DNA of 64,000 nt from an uncultured Pelagibacteraceae bacterium (lineage in GTDB: Bacteria; Pseudomonadota; Alphaproteobacteria; Pelagibacterales; Pelagibacteraceae): contig CACFYB010000001.1 of NCBI GenBank assembly GCA_902570425.1, positions 186,001-250,000 on the forward strand, given 5' to 3'. Of the stretch, positions 1-8,343 are shown one piece after another. The notes beneath the pieces are model-generated. The model was given only the letters and a program-made list of their open reading frames with translations. It was not told the DNA's origin and did no database searches. A program made the translations under genes and the position numbers. Numbering within the stretch: the stretch's first letter is position 1; every line of letters starts with the position of its first letter.

Positions 1-915
1 TTAGAATCTGCTGCTTCCAATGATATAAAGATTGTTAATACAGAATCTAGTTTTACTCAAAATAAATCAAATTTTATTTTAGCCAATAGTGGAGGTTTTT
101 GTGCTGGCTACAAAACATCTTCATTTACAGCTTCGAGCGTCACAGTTGCAAAAGATGAAAAAAGTATGGAGAGAGATTATGAATATTCTAGTAAATGTTT
201 TCTTAAAGACTTGGATGACGCAGGAGAATTAGGTAAACAAGCTGCTGATCAAACAATTAGAAAATTAAGCCCTAAAAAAATAGGTAGTGAAAAAATTGCT
301 ATAATTTTTGACAAAAGAATAGCTAAGGGAATACTAAGTACCTTTGCAAGTGCGATTTCATCATCAGCGATATCAAGAGGAACCTCTTTTTTAAAAGATA
401 AAGTTAACCAAAAAATATTTTCTGATACAATTAATGTTTTAGATAGACCGGATATACTCAAAGGTTTAGGCTCAAGAAATTTTGATAGCGAGGGGGTTAA
501 AACTGATACTCTTAAATTAGTAGACCAGGGAATTTTAAAACATTATTTGATTGATACTTACAATGGAAAAAAATTAAACCTTAAATCAAATGGAAGATGT
601 GGAGGGACAAGTAATCTTTATTTTGAAAATGGAAATATTAGTTTTAAAGATTTATTGAATTCAAAATCAAAAAGTCTCTATATTACAGAAACTATAGGAC
701 ACGGAAGTAATATTGTAACTGGTGATTATTCTGTAGGTGCAACAGGGTTTTTAGTAGAAAACGGACAGTTTAAGTATCCTATAAATGAAATTACTATTGC
801 AGGTAATTTTAAAGACATGTTTAAAAATATTACCCTCGCAAATGATTTAGAGTTTAAATATGCAACTAATTCACCTACCATGATGGTTGAGGGAATGGTT
901 GTTGCTGGTAAATGA
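1..915 (+). CDS. pmbA: PmbA/TldE-type metalloprotease-associated protein, 3' part only
   Basis: The frame is open from base 1, so the gene begins upstream of the window and only about 304 C-terminal residues are present. PmbA (TldE) is the non-catalytic partner of TldD in a cytosolic metalloprotease that degrades unfolded or modified peptides. The family's C-terminal core is visible: a glycine-rich GRCGGTSN segment (about 510 bases before the internal Met-rich tail), then ETIGHGSNIVTGDYSVGATGF, where the substrate-channel beta structure lies, and the closing NSPTMMVEGMVVAGK. An internal ATG at 166 is not the start, because the coding signal and family similarity continue upstream of it. The stop overlaps the next ORF in an ATGA, so the two are probably co-transcribed and translationally coupled. 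Confidence 0.9.
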   Translation, partial: LESAASNDIKIVNTESSFTQNKSNFILANSGGFCAGYKTSSFTASSVTVAKDEKSMERDYEYSSKCFLKDLDDAGELGKQAADQTIRKLSPKKIGSEKIAIIFDKRIAKGILSTFASAISSSAISRGTSFLKDKVNQKIFSDTINVLDRPDILKGLGSRNFDSEGVKTDTLKLVDQGILKHYLIDTYNGKKLNLKSNGRCGGTSNLYFENGNISFKDLLNSKSKSLYITETIGHGSNIVTGDYSVGATGFLVENGQFKYPINEITIAGNFKDMFKNITLANDLEFKYATNSPTMMVEGMVVAGK

Positions 916-1883
916 GTGAATTTTGCGTAATCGGCTCAGGTATTTCCGGAGCTACAATTGCGAATCTTCTTAATAAAAAAAATTCAGTAATCCTATTTGA
1001 CAAAGCGAGAGGTCCAGGAGGTCGTGCATCTTTCAAAAGAGTGAAAGGCAATATAGGCTTTGATCATGGCACTCAATACTTTTCGCCAAAAACCCCAGAA
1101 TTTAAAAAATTTACTAAAGATTTAATTAAAAAAAGAATTTTAAAGGTTTGGGGAGGCAAACACGTTTTTCTTAACTCCAAAAAAAAAGAAAATAAAAAAC
1201 ATCTGAAAATTATAGGTAAAAATGGAAACAATGATATTATCAAGTACTTACTAAAAAAAATTAAGTGCAACTATCAAAGTGAATTAAAAAAAATTCATTA
1301 TAAAAACAAACTTTGGCATTTATCATTTGCTGATGGAAAATTGAAATCTTTTAAAAGTATTATTTTAACTTGTCCTTTTCCACAATTAAAAAAACTCTCT
1401 AAAAGATTTATAAATAATTCTTTTTTAAAAAAATCAATAAAAATGGATGCAAATATAACTACTATGATTGCTATAAAAAAAAACAAGAAATCAAATAGTA
1501 GCTATCTTTTCGAAGATCCAATTCTTGGTTGGGCGGGTAATGAAAACTCGAAAAAAAGATTTAAATCAAAATATGATTTATGGACCCTTCAAAGTACTTT
1601 TAACTGGGCAAATAAAAAGATTAATCAAAATAAAAATAATAAGAAAGAGAATTCAAAAATTATGATTGATAAGTTTTTTCAACTTTCAAATATAAAAAAA
1701 ACAAAAATTAATTTTTCTTTTAATCATGGTTGGAAATATTCTTCCAATTCAAAACCTTTCAAAATTAAAAGTTATTGGGATCCAAAGAAAAAAATAGGCG
1801 TTTGTGCTGATTGGTTTGTAGGGCCAAGACTAGAGTCAGGGTGGATAAGTGCACAGGACTTATTTAAAAAAATTTCAAGATAA
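912..1883 (+). CDS. Renalase-like NAD/FAD-dependent oxidoreductase
   Basis: 323 residues. The N-terminus carries a Rossmann FAD-binding motif (GSGISGATIANLL, residues about 8-20), then FDKARGPGGRASFKR and a FDHGTQYFSP segment. This order is characteristic of the renalase/COG3380 branch of the flavin amine oxidase superfamily. The C-terminus has the second FAD-contact region (DWFVGPRLESGWISAQDL). Bacterial renalases oxidise 2- or 6-dihydro-NAD(P) isomers, but this substrate is not proven here. It starts inside the pmbA stop codon (ATGA), which suggests coupling. It converges on the next gene with a 1-base gap. The middle is very lysine-rich, typical of this A+T-rich genome. Confidence 0.8.
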   Translation: MSEFCVIGSGISGATIANLLNKKNSVILFDKARGPGGRASFKRVKGNIGFDHGTQYFSPKTPEFKKFTKDLIKKRILKVWGGKHVFLNSKKKENKKHLKIIGKNGNNDIIKYLLKKIKCNYQSELKKIHYKNKLWHLSFADGKLKSFKSIILTCPFPQLKKLSKRFINNSFLKKSIKMDANITTMIAIKKNKKSNSSYLFEDPILGWAGNENSKKRFKSKYDLWTLQSTFNWANKKINQNKNNKKENSKIMIDKFFQLSNIKKTKINFSFNHGWKYSSNSKPFKIKSYWDPKKKIGVCADWFVGPRLESGWISAQDLFKKISR

Positions 1884-1884
1884 A

Positions 1885-2565
1885 TTATTCAAAGCTTTTC
1901 AATCTGTATTCCCAATTACCCATCCTCGAGTAAGTCACTTTTAAAATTCTTAAATTTTGTTGATCGTACCAAATATTAAAGTCTAATCGTTTATCTTTAG
2001 GAATGCTCATATCTTTAGATTTAAGTGTAAAATGATCAGCATCATAAATTTTTCCATAAAGATCAATTTTTTCTTTTCCTATAAAAGTAACAACCTGTTC
2101 TTTAATACTTCCAGATATTGGGCTTATTTGAGACCCTGCCTGTAAAATTTTATGATTCCACCAATTTCCAATAACGTTATTAAGGTTCGCCTCGCCATTG
2201 AATGAGGAGCCTTTAATATCAAATTTTTTACTATTTTTATTTAAATTTAAATTTACAAATTTTTCTTTATCATTTTGAAGGGTTTTAGAATTATATGATA
2301 TCAACTGATCTTTGATATATTTTTCTTCACCATAAGATTCGACCTCAAAAATTTTTGCTCCTAAGATAACAACAGAAAATTTAAATTGATTTGTAATAAT
2401 GGTTTCCTCACCATTTCTCTCAAAAAAATAATAATTGTATCCAATTAATTCACCATTTCTAAAAATCTCCATTTCAATTTTGTTATATTTATTGTAGTGA
2501 CCTATATGTGCCATGGAAATAATTGGAAAAATTACAATAAATAAAATGGCTATAAATTTTTTCAT
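1885..2565 (-). CDS. Exported DUF6134-like protein of unknown function
   Basis: 226 residues. An N-terminal signal peptide is clear (MKKFIAILFIVIFPIISMA, cleavage likely near residue 19), so the protein is probably periplasmic. The rest is predicted to be beta-rich, with a phrase resembling DUF6134 proteins: an early G-x-x-I-G pattern, a hydrophobic VVILGAKIFEVESYGEEKY block, and a C-terminal IWYDQQNLRILKVTYSRMGNWEYRL. No catalytic motif is recognisable. The gene stands alone between a convergent FAD oxidoreductase and a divergent membrane-protein gene 50 bases away. Family assignment is by remembered pattern and is moderate; function is unknown. Confidence 0.65.
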   Translation of the reverse strand: MKKFIAILFIVIFPIISMAHIGHYNKYNKIEMEIFRNGELIGYNYYFFERNGEETIITNQFKFSVVILGAKIFEVESYGEEKYIKDQLISYNSKTLQNDKEKFVNLNLNKNSKKFDIKGSSFNGEANLNNVIGNWWNHKILQAGSQISPISGSIKEQVVTFIGKEKIDLYGKIYDADHFTLKSKDMSIPKDKRLDFNIWYDQQNLRILKVTYSRMGNWEYRLKSFE

Positions 2566-2615
2566 TTGGCTATTACATTAGTGGACTTTATCTATAATAG
2601 AAATAACTTATTAAG

Positions 2616-3263
2616 ATGTTTTTAAAAATAAAGAAAATACCAAAAGTAAATTGGAGCTCAGAAAAGCCATATAATTTTAAACCAAAATTTTCCACTTTCT
2701 TTTTTTTATGTTTTGGTCTGACATTATTTGGTTTTGGTGAGGGTTTATTAATTGTTTCCTTTACAGGTGCTTCTCCTTGGAGTGTTTTAGCTCAAGGTAT
2801 ATCATTAAATGTCAATTTAAGTATTGGAACAATTACTCTCTTAATAAGTATTGCTGTATTAATTTTATGGATACCTTTGGGCCAAAAACCAGGAATGGGT
2901 ACTATATTTAATGCCTTAATAATAGCTTTTATGATTGATCTTTGTATAAAGTTTGTACCAACCCCATCTAATTATTTTTATCAATTAATCTTAGCAGTAA
3001 TTTCTGTAATGATGGTTGGAATAGGAGGGGGCATCTATCTAGTTTCAAACCTTGGCGCAGGACCAAGAGATGGATTAATGATTGGTTTACAAAAAGTAAC
3101 TAATTTACCAGTAGCAGCTGTTAGAGCTTTTTTAGAAATTTCTGTTGTAAGTATTGGTTGGTATTTAGGTGGAACTGTAGGTGTTGGAACACTCTTATTC
3201 GCTTTTGGGATTGGTCCTTGCGTTGCTCTAGGTTTGTCTTTAGTTGATAAAATTTTTGATTAG
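2616..3263 (+). CDS. YczE/YitT-like integral membrane protein
   Basis: 215 residues with about five transmembrane segments (roughly residues 28-48, 60-85, 95-115, 128-150 and 185-210). The sequence SFTGASPWSVLAQGISLN and the later NLGAGPRDGLMIGLQ are typical of the YczE family (DUF6198-like), whose members are often next to transporters but whose function is unknown. The start at 2616 follows a possible -10 box TATAAT at 2593-2598 with no convincing -35, so the leader would be very short. Its 3' end overlaps the convergent typA gene by 4 bases. Confidence 0.8.
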   Translation: MFLKIKKIPKVNWSSEKPYNFKPKFSTFFFLCFGLTLFGFGEGLLIVSFTGASPWSVLAQGISLNVNLSIGTITLLISIAVLILWIPLGQKPGMGTIFNALIIAFMIDLCIKFVPTPSNYFYQLILAVISVMMVGIGGGIYLVSNLGAGPRDGLMIGLQKVTNLPVAAVRAFLEISVVSIGWYLGGTVGVGTLLFAFGIGPCVALGLSLVDKIFD

Positions 3264-5086
3264 GCGGCAGCGCCCGATTTTTCACTTCTTTTTCTTTCAT
3301 GAGGATCAAGAATAGCTTTTCTCAATCTACAAGACTCTGGAGTAATTTCTAAAGCTTCATCTATATTTAACATACTTAATTGTTCAGCAATTGACATTTT
3401 TCTTACTGGAGTTAAGACAACATTTTCATCAGTACCTTGCGTTCTCATGTTAGTTAATTTTTTGCCTTTCATAACATTAATGATCATATCCCCTGGCTTA
3501 GGTGATAAGCCTACAATCATTCCTGGATAAACAGGATCGTTATGAGTTACAAACATTTCTCCTCTAGCCTGTAAATTAAAGATTGCAAAAGCAACAGCCT
3601 TTCCTTGTTCCATAGAAATTAAAGCACCATTTCTTCTGCCCTCCATTTCGCCCTCAAATGGACCATATTCATAAAAAATTCTATTGATCACACCATTTCC
3701 TTTTGTGAGAGTTAAAAATCTACTTGTATATCCCATCAAACCTCTTGTCGGTGCATGAAATATAAGTCTTTTTTTATTTTTACCAGTATCTTTTAATTCT
3801 ATTAATTTACCTTTTCTTCTATTCATTGAATCAATTATTTTTGATGAATGCTCTTCATCAAGATCCATCGTAATTTCTTCAATTGGCTCAAGCTTGTTTC
3901 CATTTTCATCTTTTTTATAAAGAACTTTTGGAGGGCTCACTGTCATTTCAAAACCTTCTCTTCTCATTTGAGTAAGTAAAATTTCCAACATTAATTCACC
4001 TCGACCACTAACCACAAATGAGTCATTTCCCTTATTTTCAGTAAATGTAATTCCAACGTTATTTTGTGCCTCTTGAACTAATCGATCTCTAATCTGTGTA
4101 CTTGTAAGTTTTTTACCTTCTGTACCAGCTAAAGGTGATGTATTTACAGTTATTGTAATTGACATAGTTGGAGGATCTATAGGAGTAGCCTTTATTGGTT
4201 CGCTAACTTCGAGATCACAAATAGTATCTGCAACGTTGGCCTTTTCTAAACCTGCAACTACTACAATATCTCCAGCTTCACCAACCTCAATTGGAACTTT
4301 TTTGGTTCCTTCGTATCTAAAAATTTTAGTTAATCTACCTTCATCAACTTTTTCTCCTTTCAAGTTGATTGCCTTAATTGCTTGATTAGCTTTTGCTGTT
4401 CCTTGAGAAATTCGACCTACTAAACTTCTTCCCAAAAAACTATCAGCATAAAGAAGTGTAGAAAGCATAGCAAAAGGTTTTGATTTATCTAATTCAGCAG
4501 GTTTAACATGCTCTATAATTTTATCTAAAAGAGGATTAAGATTTTCTCTTGGACCATCAATTTCATGATCAGCCCATCCAGATCTTCCACTGGCATATAA
4601 TACTGGGAAATCTAGCTGTTCCTCATTTGCATCTAAACTTACAAATAAATCAAATGTTTCATCTAGAACTTCGTTAGCTCTTTGATCTGCTTTGTCTAAT
4701 TTATTTATAACCACAATTGGCTTTAAACCTTGTTTTAATGCCTTTGCTAAGACAAATTTTGTTTGAGGCATTACACCTTCAGCAGAGTCTATTAGTAATA
4801 AAGCTCCGTCAGCCATGCTAAGTACTCTTTCAACTTCAGCAGCAAAGTCTCTATGGCCGGGTGTATCAATTATGTTTATTCTTGAATCTTTCCAATTAAT
4901 TGAGGCAGGCTTAGCCAATATTGTTATTCCTCTCTCTTTTTCCAATTCTCCAGAGTCCATTAATCTTTCATCTACAACCTCGTTCTCCCTGAATGAACCA
5001 CTTTGCTTCATTAAGTTATCAATTAAGGTTGTTTTGCCATGATCAACATGGGCTATTATGGTGATATTCCTGATAGTATTATTCAT
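3260..5086 (-). CDS. typA: Ribosome-associated GTPase TypA/BipA
   Basis: 608 residues, full family length. G1 motif AHVDHGKTT at residues about 12-20, a switch region with RGITI, G3 DTPGHRDF, and G4 NKLDKAD are all present. They are followed by domain II, an EF-G-like domain and the BipA-specific C-terminal domain (RAKGEMF-type RGEMFVTHNDPVYPGMIVG). TypA binds the 70S ribosome at the EF-G site and is needed for late 50S assembly and growth under stress or low temperature. A possible promoter lies at 5098-5125 on the minus strand (TATAAG and TTTTCA with a 16-base spacer), which would give a leader of only a few bases. It overlaps the convergent YczE-like gene by 4 bases. Confidence 0.97.
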   Translation of the reverse strand: MNNTIRNITIIAHVDHGKTTLIDNLMKQSGSFRENEVVDERLMDSGELEKERGITILAKPASINWKDSRINIIDTPGHRDFAAEVERVLSMADGALLLIDSAEGVMPQTKFVLAKALKQGLKPIVVINKLDKADQRANEVLDETFDLFVSLDANEEQLDFPVLYASGRSGWADHEIDGPRENLNPLLDKIIEHVKPAELDKSKPFAMLSTLLYADSFLGRSLVGRISQGTAKANQAIKAINLKGEKVDEGRLTKIFRYEGTKKVPIEVGEAGDIVVVAGLEKANVADTICDLEVSEPIKATPIDPPTMSITITVNTSPLAGTEGKKLTSTQIRDRLVQEAQNNVGITFTENKGNDSFVVSGRGELMLEILLTQMRREGFEMTVSPPKVLYKKDENGNKLEPIEEITMDLDEEHSSKIIDSMNRRKGKLIELKDTGKNKKRLIFHAPTRGLMGYTSRFLTLTKGNGVINRIFYEYGPFEGEMEGRRNGALISMEQGKAVAFAIFNLQARGEMFVTHNDPVYPGMIVGLSPKPGDMIINVMKGKKLTNMRTQGTDENVVLTPVRKMSIAEQLSMLNIDEALEITPESCRLRKAILDPHERKRSEKSGAAA

Positions 5087-5126
5087 AAATCTGGGTTCTT
5101 ATACATATTTAAATACTTTTGAAAAC

Positions 5127-5149
5127 TTAAAAAAACCCATGCTGGGCTT
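5127..5149 (-). terminator. Rho-independent terminator of the 38-residue ORF
   Basis: Read on the minus strand, AGCCCA-GCA-TGGGTT forms a six-pair stem (one G:U) with a 3-base loop, followed directly by a run of T (complement of the A run at 5127-5135). It lies 23 bases past the stop of the small ORF at 5172-5288 and upstream of typA. It would therefore end that short transcript and separate it from typA. Confidence 0.55.
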
Positions 5150-5171
5150 GAAAAAAATAGGTATTTTTTTT

Positions 5172-5288
5172 CTAATTTGTATTTTTTCGCTTTTCGCGTT
5201 TAAGTTTTCTTTTTTCTTTAAAACTTAATTTAGGTTTTTTTTTAACACTCGAATCTTTAAATGATTTTCCACTATATCTTTTTGACAT
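5172..5288 (-). CDS. Small, very basic 38-residue protein (hypothetical)
   Basis: An ATG at 5286-5288 opens a 38-codon frame ending with TAG at 5172-5174. The product begins MSKRYSGKSFKDSS and ends KLKREKRKNTN, with roughly half Lys/Arg and no hydrophobic segment. This suggests an RNA-, ribosome- or DNA-binding tail-like peptide. Support comes from composition, an apparently dedicated terminator at 5127-5149, and the fact that the divergent methylase gene fits a start at 5330 rather than overlapping this ORF. I do not recognise a named family; the possibility of a chance frame in A-rich DNA remains. Confidence 0.5.
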   Translation of the reverse strand: MSKRYSGKSFKDSSVKKKPKLSFKEKRKLKREKRKNTN

Positions 5289-5329
5289 TATCGCAAGTTT
5301 TTATAAACAATGATGTGTTATATTTATAT

Positions 5330-6310
5330 ATGCAGAATCAGCAACTAAAATTATTTAATAAAAATAGCTCGCTAAATTTAAAAGAAAAAAAAGAAATTTT
5401 TTTAAGATCTATTATTAGTAAAAATACCAAAAGTCAGAATAAATACAAAAGAGTTGCTTTATCAACGATCAGATATGCAGGTGGAAAATCTTTAGCTGTA
5501 GGACACGTTTTTGAATTATTACCAAACAATGTCAAAAAAGTAGTCTCTCCATTTTTTGGTGGTGGATCTATTGAAATAGCAATGAGTAAAGTTTTAGGAC
5601 TTAATGTAGTTGGTTATGATATTTTTGATATTCTTTGTAATTATTGGAATTTTCAAATTAAAAAACCTGAAATACTTTTTAAAAGATTAAATAAACTTAA
5701 GCCTACTTTTTCAGAATTTGAGAGAATACGAAAAATCTTAAATAAAGTTTGGAAAAAAGAAGTTAAATTAGATCCACTTACTTTAGCAGTTTATTACGTG
5801 TATAATTTTAATTTATCTTACGGTCCAGGGTTTATGGGATGGACATCAGAAATTTATTTAAGTAAAAAAAAATATCAGGCAATGTTAGAAAAAATAAGAA
5901 ATTTTAAACCCGGAAAATTATCTGTGAAACATGGTGATTTTGAAAAAGTTTTAAAAAAACATAAAAATGATTTTTTGTATTGCGATCCTCCTTATTATAT
6001 AGGTTCAGACTCTAAAATGTTTAAAGGGGTTTACCCAATGAGAAATATTCCAGTCCATCATAAAGATTTCCAGCATGAAAAATTAAGAGATATGTTAAAA
6101 AAACATAAAGGTGGTTTTATATTATCTTACAACGATTGCCCAACAATAAGAAAATACTACAAAGGATTTAAACAATATTTTCCAAGCTGGCAATATACGA
6201 TGGGTCAAGGTGAGACCAGAATTGGAAAAAACAGGATTGAAAAAGGTGACAATCACGTTAAAAAATCACACGAGATTATAGTTTTTGCATCTCCTAAAAT
6301 GAGAAATTAG
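5330..6310 (+). CDS. D12-class DNA adenine (N6) methyltransferase
   Basis: 326 residues from the ATG at 5330. The frame is open back to 5261, but that extension (MIFHYIFLTLS...) has no family similarity and overlaps the divergent small ORF. Motif X is RYAGGKS (residues 48-54), motif I is SPFFGGGS (73-80), and motif IV is YCDPPYY (217-223), the alpha-class amino-methylase order shared with Dam, DpnII and phage methylases. The DPPY tetrad is intact, so it is probably active; the target sequence cannot be read from the protein. It lies tail to tail, with a 45-base overlap, against a candidate GIY-YIG-like nuclease, which suggests the modification half of a restriction-modification pair. A TTGACA hexamer at 5282-5287 lies within the small ORF start region. 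Confidence 0.88.
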   Translation: MQNQQLKLFNKNSSLNLKEKKEIFLRSIISKNTKSQNKYKRVALSTIRYAGGKSLAVGHVFELLPNNVKKVVSPFFGGGSIEIAMSKVLGLNVVGYDIFDILCNYWNFQIKKPEILFKRLNKLKPTFSEFERIRKILNKVWKKEVKLDPLTLAVYYVYNFNLSYGPGFMGWTSEIYLSKKKYQAMLEKIRNFKPGKLSVKHGDFEKVLKKHKNDFLYCDPPYYIGSDSKMFKGVYPMRNIPVHHKDFQHEKLRDMLKKHKGGFILSYNDCPTIRKYYKGFKQYFPSWQYTMGQGETRIGKNRIEKGDNHVKKSHEIIVFASPKMRN

Positions 6311-6925
6311 TAGATGATTGTTAAGTAAAGCTTTGGATTTTTTTTTATCTCTAAGAGTTTTGTAATTAGTCATAAGATTATACATTTTTACATCTGATGA
6401 ATATTCTTTTTTGTTTTCTTGGTAATTCCATTCTGGATATTTTTGTTCTTTCTTGAAATAAATATCTTTTAAAATTCCCTCTATAGACCTTGAATCTAAA
6501 CCTACAATATGTGAATCTGTTTTATTTAGCTCCTTAATATTCGCTTTAACGTCATCGTACGTAATCGCATGAGCTGAAAGTTTATATCCATTTTTAAGAT
6601 AAGCGTAAATTTTTATGTGACATAAAAATCTACTATTGGAGAATCCTCCTGAGATTGCTTGATTTATATAAAATTTTTCCAGGTTATCTTCTATTGAGCT
6701 ATTTGATCCTCCAATTTTAAAAATTTTATCGTTACAGCAAAAAAAATATACATGGCAAATTTTTTTGCTTAAAATATCTTTATTTAATGTAAATCTCAGA
6801 TTTATTAAATTTGTTTGAAAAAGAATTTCTTTTGGTTTTTTTTTATATTCTCTAGGTTTTAAGAATTTTTTATTGATTTCAAAATCCCCGACTTTGATTG
6901 CGTTTGTTACATAGGATATATTCAT
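6266..6925 (-). CDS. Hypothetical protein, candidate GIY-YIG-like restriction nuclease
   Basis: 219 residues; no confident family name. The pattern VYFF (59-62) ... FKIGGS (69-74) resembles the two halves of a diverged GIY-YIG motif. It is followed by R99-x3-H103 in SNSRFLCHI, an isolated E149 in SRSIEGILKDIY, and N167 in PEWN. The spacing and residue types (Tyr, Lys-Ile-Gly, Arg-x3-His, Glu, Asn) recall the Eco29kI/Hpy188I group of GIY-YIG restriction enzymes, in which Arg, His/Tyr and the metal-binding Glu act. The position beside an adenine methylase fits a type II restriction enzyme. This is inference from a few residues; a different function is possible. The gene's 3' end is antisense to 45 bases of the methylase gene. 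Confidence 0.5.
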   Translation of the reverse strand: MNISYVTNAIKVGDFEINKKFLKPREYKKKPKEILFQTNLINLRFTLNKDILSKKICHVYFFCCNDKIFKIGGSNSSIEDNLEKFYINQAISGGFSNSRFLCHIKIYAYLKNGYKLSAHAITYDDVKANIKELNKTDSHIVGLDSRSIEGILKDIYFKKEQKYPEWNYQENKKEYSSDVKMYNLMTNYKTLRDKKKSKALLNNHLLISHFRRCKNYNLV

Positions 6926-7040
6926 GGTAATTGATTATTAACTTATAAATTTTCGAGTAAACAAAAAAAAATGTTGTAATAACTGAGTTTTTGATTTTTT
7001 TTTGAGCACAACTTGGGTTACATATTCATACTGCGAGAAA
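6926..7040. other. 115-base gap, no gene seen
   Basis: This gap separates two minus-strand genes. It is rich in T and A runs, and I see no ORF, RNA gene or strong hairpin in it. It should hold the promoter of the nuclease-like gene and the 3' end of the sulfotransferase transcript's upstream neighbour, but no clear boxes stand out. Confidence 0.6.
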
Positions 7041-7991
7041 TCATTTATTTATACTTTTATAAATATCTATAGATTTTTGATAAATCTCATTATCAAAGCT
7101 TATATCAATTGTTTTATTTAAATTTTTAAAATAATTTAAATTTAAATTATTATTTTTGTCCAAATTTATTTTTTTTAATATGTTTCTTATGTAATTTGGA
7201 TTAGATAAATTTTCGTAAATTATGAATATACAATTTTTATTTGCTTGGTATTTTTTGTAAATTTTTGAGTAAAATAAATACCACTGCTCTAACCAATAAT
7301 TAATATCATTTAAGTCTTGAAAATTAATTGGATTATTCCATGGTTTATGATCAAGACCAAATTCATTATGACCTAGATAATTCATATATCTTCTTATGAA
7401 ATCATTTTTTTTTTGCAGATTACAAAAATGTTTATGTTGAATACTTAATGAGAAGCATTGTTGGAGTGGTTCTCTAATTGGAATTATAAAATTTGAATTA
7501 GGTAATAATGAAGTTAGTAAATCAATTCTTTTATAATTGAGATTATTTTTGCTAACATATTTAAATTTATTTTCTGAAATCAATATAAGTTTCAAGTAAT
7601 TTGATAATTCATCTTTAATAAATTGTATTTTATTACTTAAAAATACTTCATCAAAAGCCTCTGGGCTATTGAGGTCATATGTTATTTTATCTAGATGAAG
7701 TCTTTCTTTTTTTTCAAAGGACTTTTTATTAAATATTTTTGAAATATTTGGAGAAAGAATAAAAGGCATATTAGAGTATTTTAAAGAAGCAAATTCACCA
7801 GATGAATATATAAAATTTAAAATACTAGTTGTACCAGATCTGGGTAGACCAGTAATAAAGATTTGTGAATGGTTAATTAATTTTTTTTTTAAAAAAAATA
7901 ATTTTTCTATTTCAAATAATGATTTGTTGATAAATTTTCGAGAAAATAATAAATCATGTAAAAATTTTTGAATAAAATTATAATTTTGCAT
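7041..7991 (-). CDS. Sulfotransferase-family protein (PAPS-binding)
   Basis: 316 residues. The 5'-phosphosulfate-binding loop is FITGLPRSGTTS (residues 45-56), the classic P-loop-like motif of PAPS-dependent sulfotransferases. A later FIIPIREPLQQCFSLSIQH (about 147-165) supplies the 3'-phosphate-binding Arg/Ser region. No signal peptide is seen, so it is probably cytosolic or peripherally membrane-bound. It is the last gene of a minus-strand run with two small membrane proteins and an arylsulfotransferase-like protein, overlapping the upstream gene by 14 bases. This suggests sulfation of a glycan, lipid or other surface compound. The acceptor is unknown. Confidence 0.8.
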   Translation of the reverse strand: MQNYNFIQKFLHDLLFSRKFINKSLFEIEKLFFLKKKLINHSQIFITGLPRSGTTSILNFIYSSGEFASLKYSNMPFILSPNISKIFNKKSFEKKERLHLDKITYDLNSPEAFDEVFLSNKIQFIKDELSNYLKLILISENKFKYVSKNNLNYKRIDLLTSLLPNSNFIIPIREPLQQCFSLSIQHKHFCNLQKKNDFIRRYMNYLGHNEFGLDHKPWNNPINFQDLNDINYWLEQWYLFYSKIYKKYQANKNCIFIIYENLSNPNYIRNILKKINLDKNNNLNLNYFKNLNKTIDISFDNEIYQKSIDIYKSINK

Positions 7992-8343
7992 TAATTCTTT
8001 TTCGTATTGAGTGATAAATTATTATGATAATTACAGTTTCGATAATACCGGTGTTTGAAAATAGAAAACTATAAAAAGAACTGAATAAATTATTTATAAT
8101 AAATATTAAAAATATGATAACTAAAATTATAAGAAATATTTTAATAGATGAAGTAAATAAAGATTTTGAATAATCCATAATTAATTTTTCCTTAATAGAG
8201 TCAGAGTTTTTCTTATTACTAAATAAATCGATTATTTTTTTAAGAATTTTAAAATTCGTTTCAATAATTTTAAAAAATTTTAAAAAGATTATTAATTCAT
8301 AAACGCATATTGATACAAAGAAAGTAAGTAAATAATTAATCAA
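7978..8343 (-). CDS. Small membrane protein of unknown function
   Basis: 121 residues, starting with TTG at 8343; no earlier or nearby ATG gives the N-terminal helix. Hydrophobic segments lie at about residues 3-24, 69-92 and 98-112, separated by a lysine-rich cytosolic loop (FSNKKNSDSIKEK). The start lies 8 bases inside the upstream 67-residue gene, and the stop lies inside the downstream sulfotransferase gene. Translation is therefore probably coupled along the cassette. I recognise no domain; by position it belongs with the sulfotransferase/arylsulfotransferase-like genes. Confidence 0.65.
   Translation of the reverse strand: MINYLLTFFVSICVYELIIFLKFFKIIETNFKILKKIIDLFSNKKNSDSIKEKLIMDYSKSLFTSSIKIFLIILVIIFLIFIINNLFSSFYSFLFSNTGIIETVIIIIIYHSIRKRINAKL

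Noticed and set aside
5261-5329. A longer N-terminus for the D12 methylase
   Set aside because: It would overlap the divergent 38-residue ORF and has no family similarity. The ATG at 5330 gives a normal start region before the AGGKS motif.
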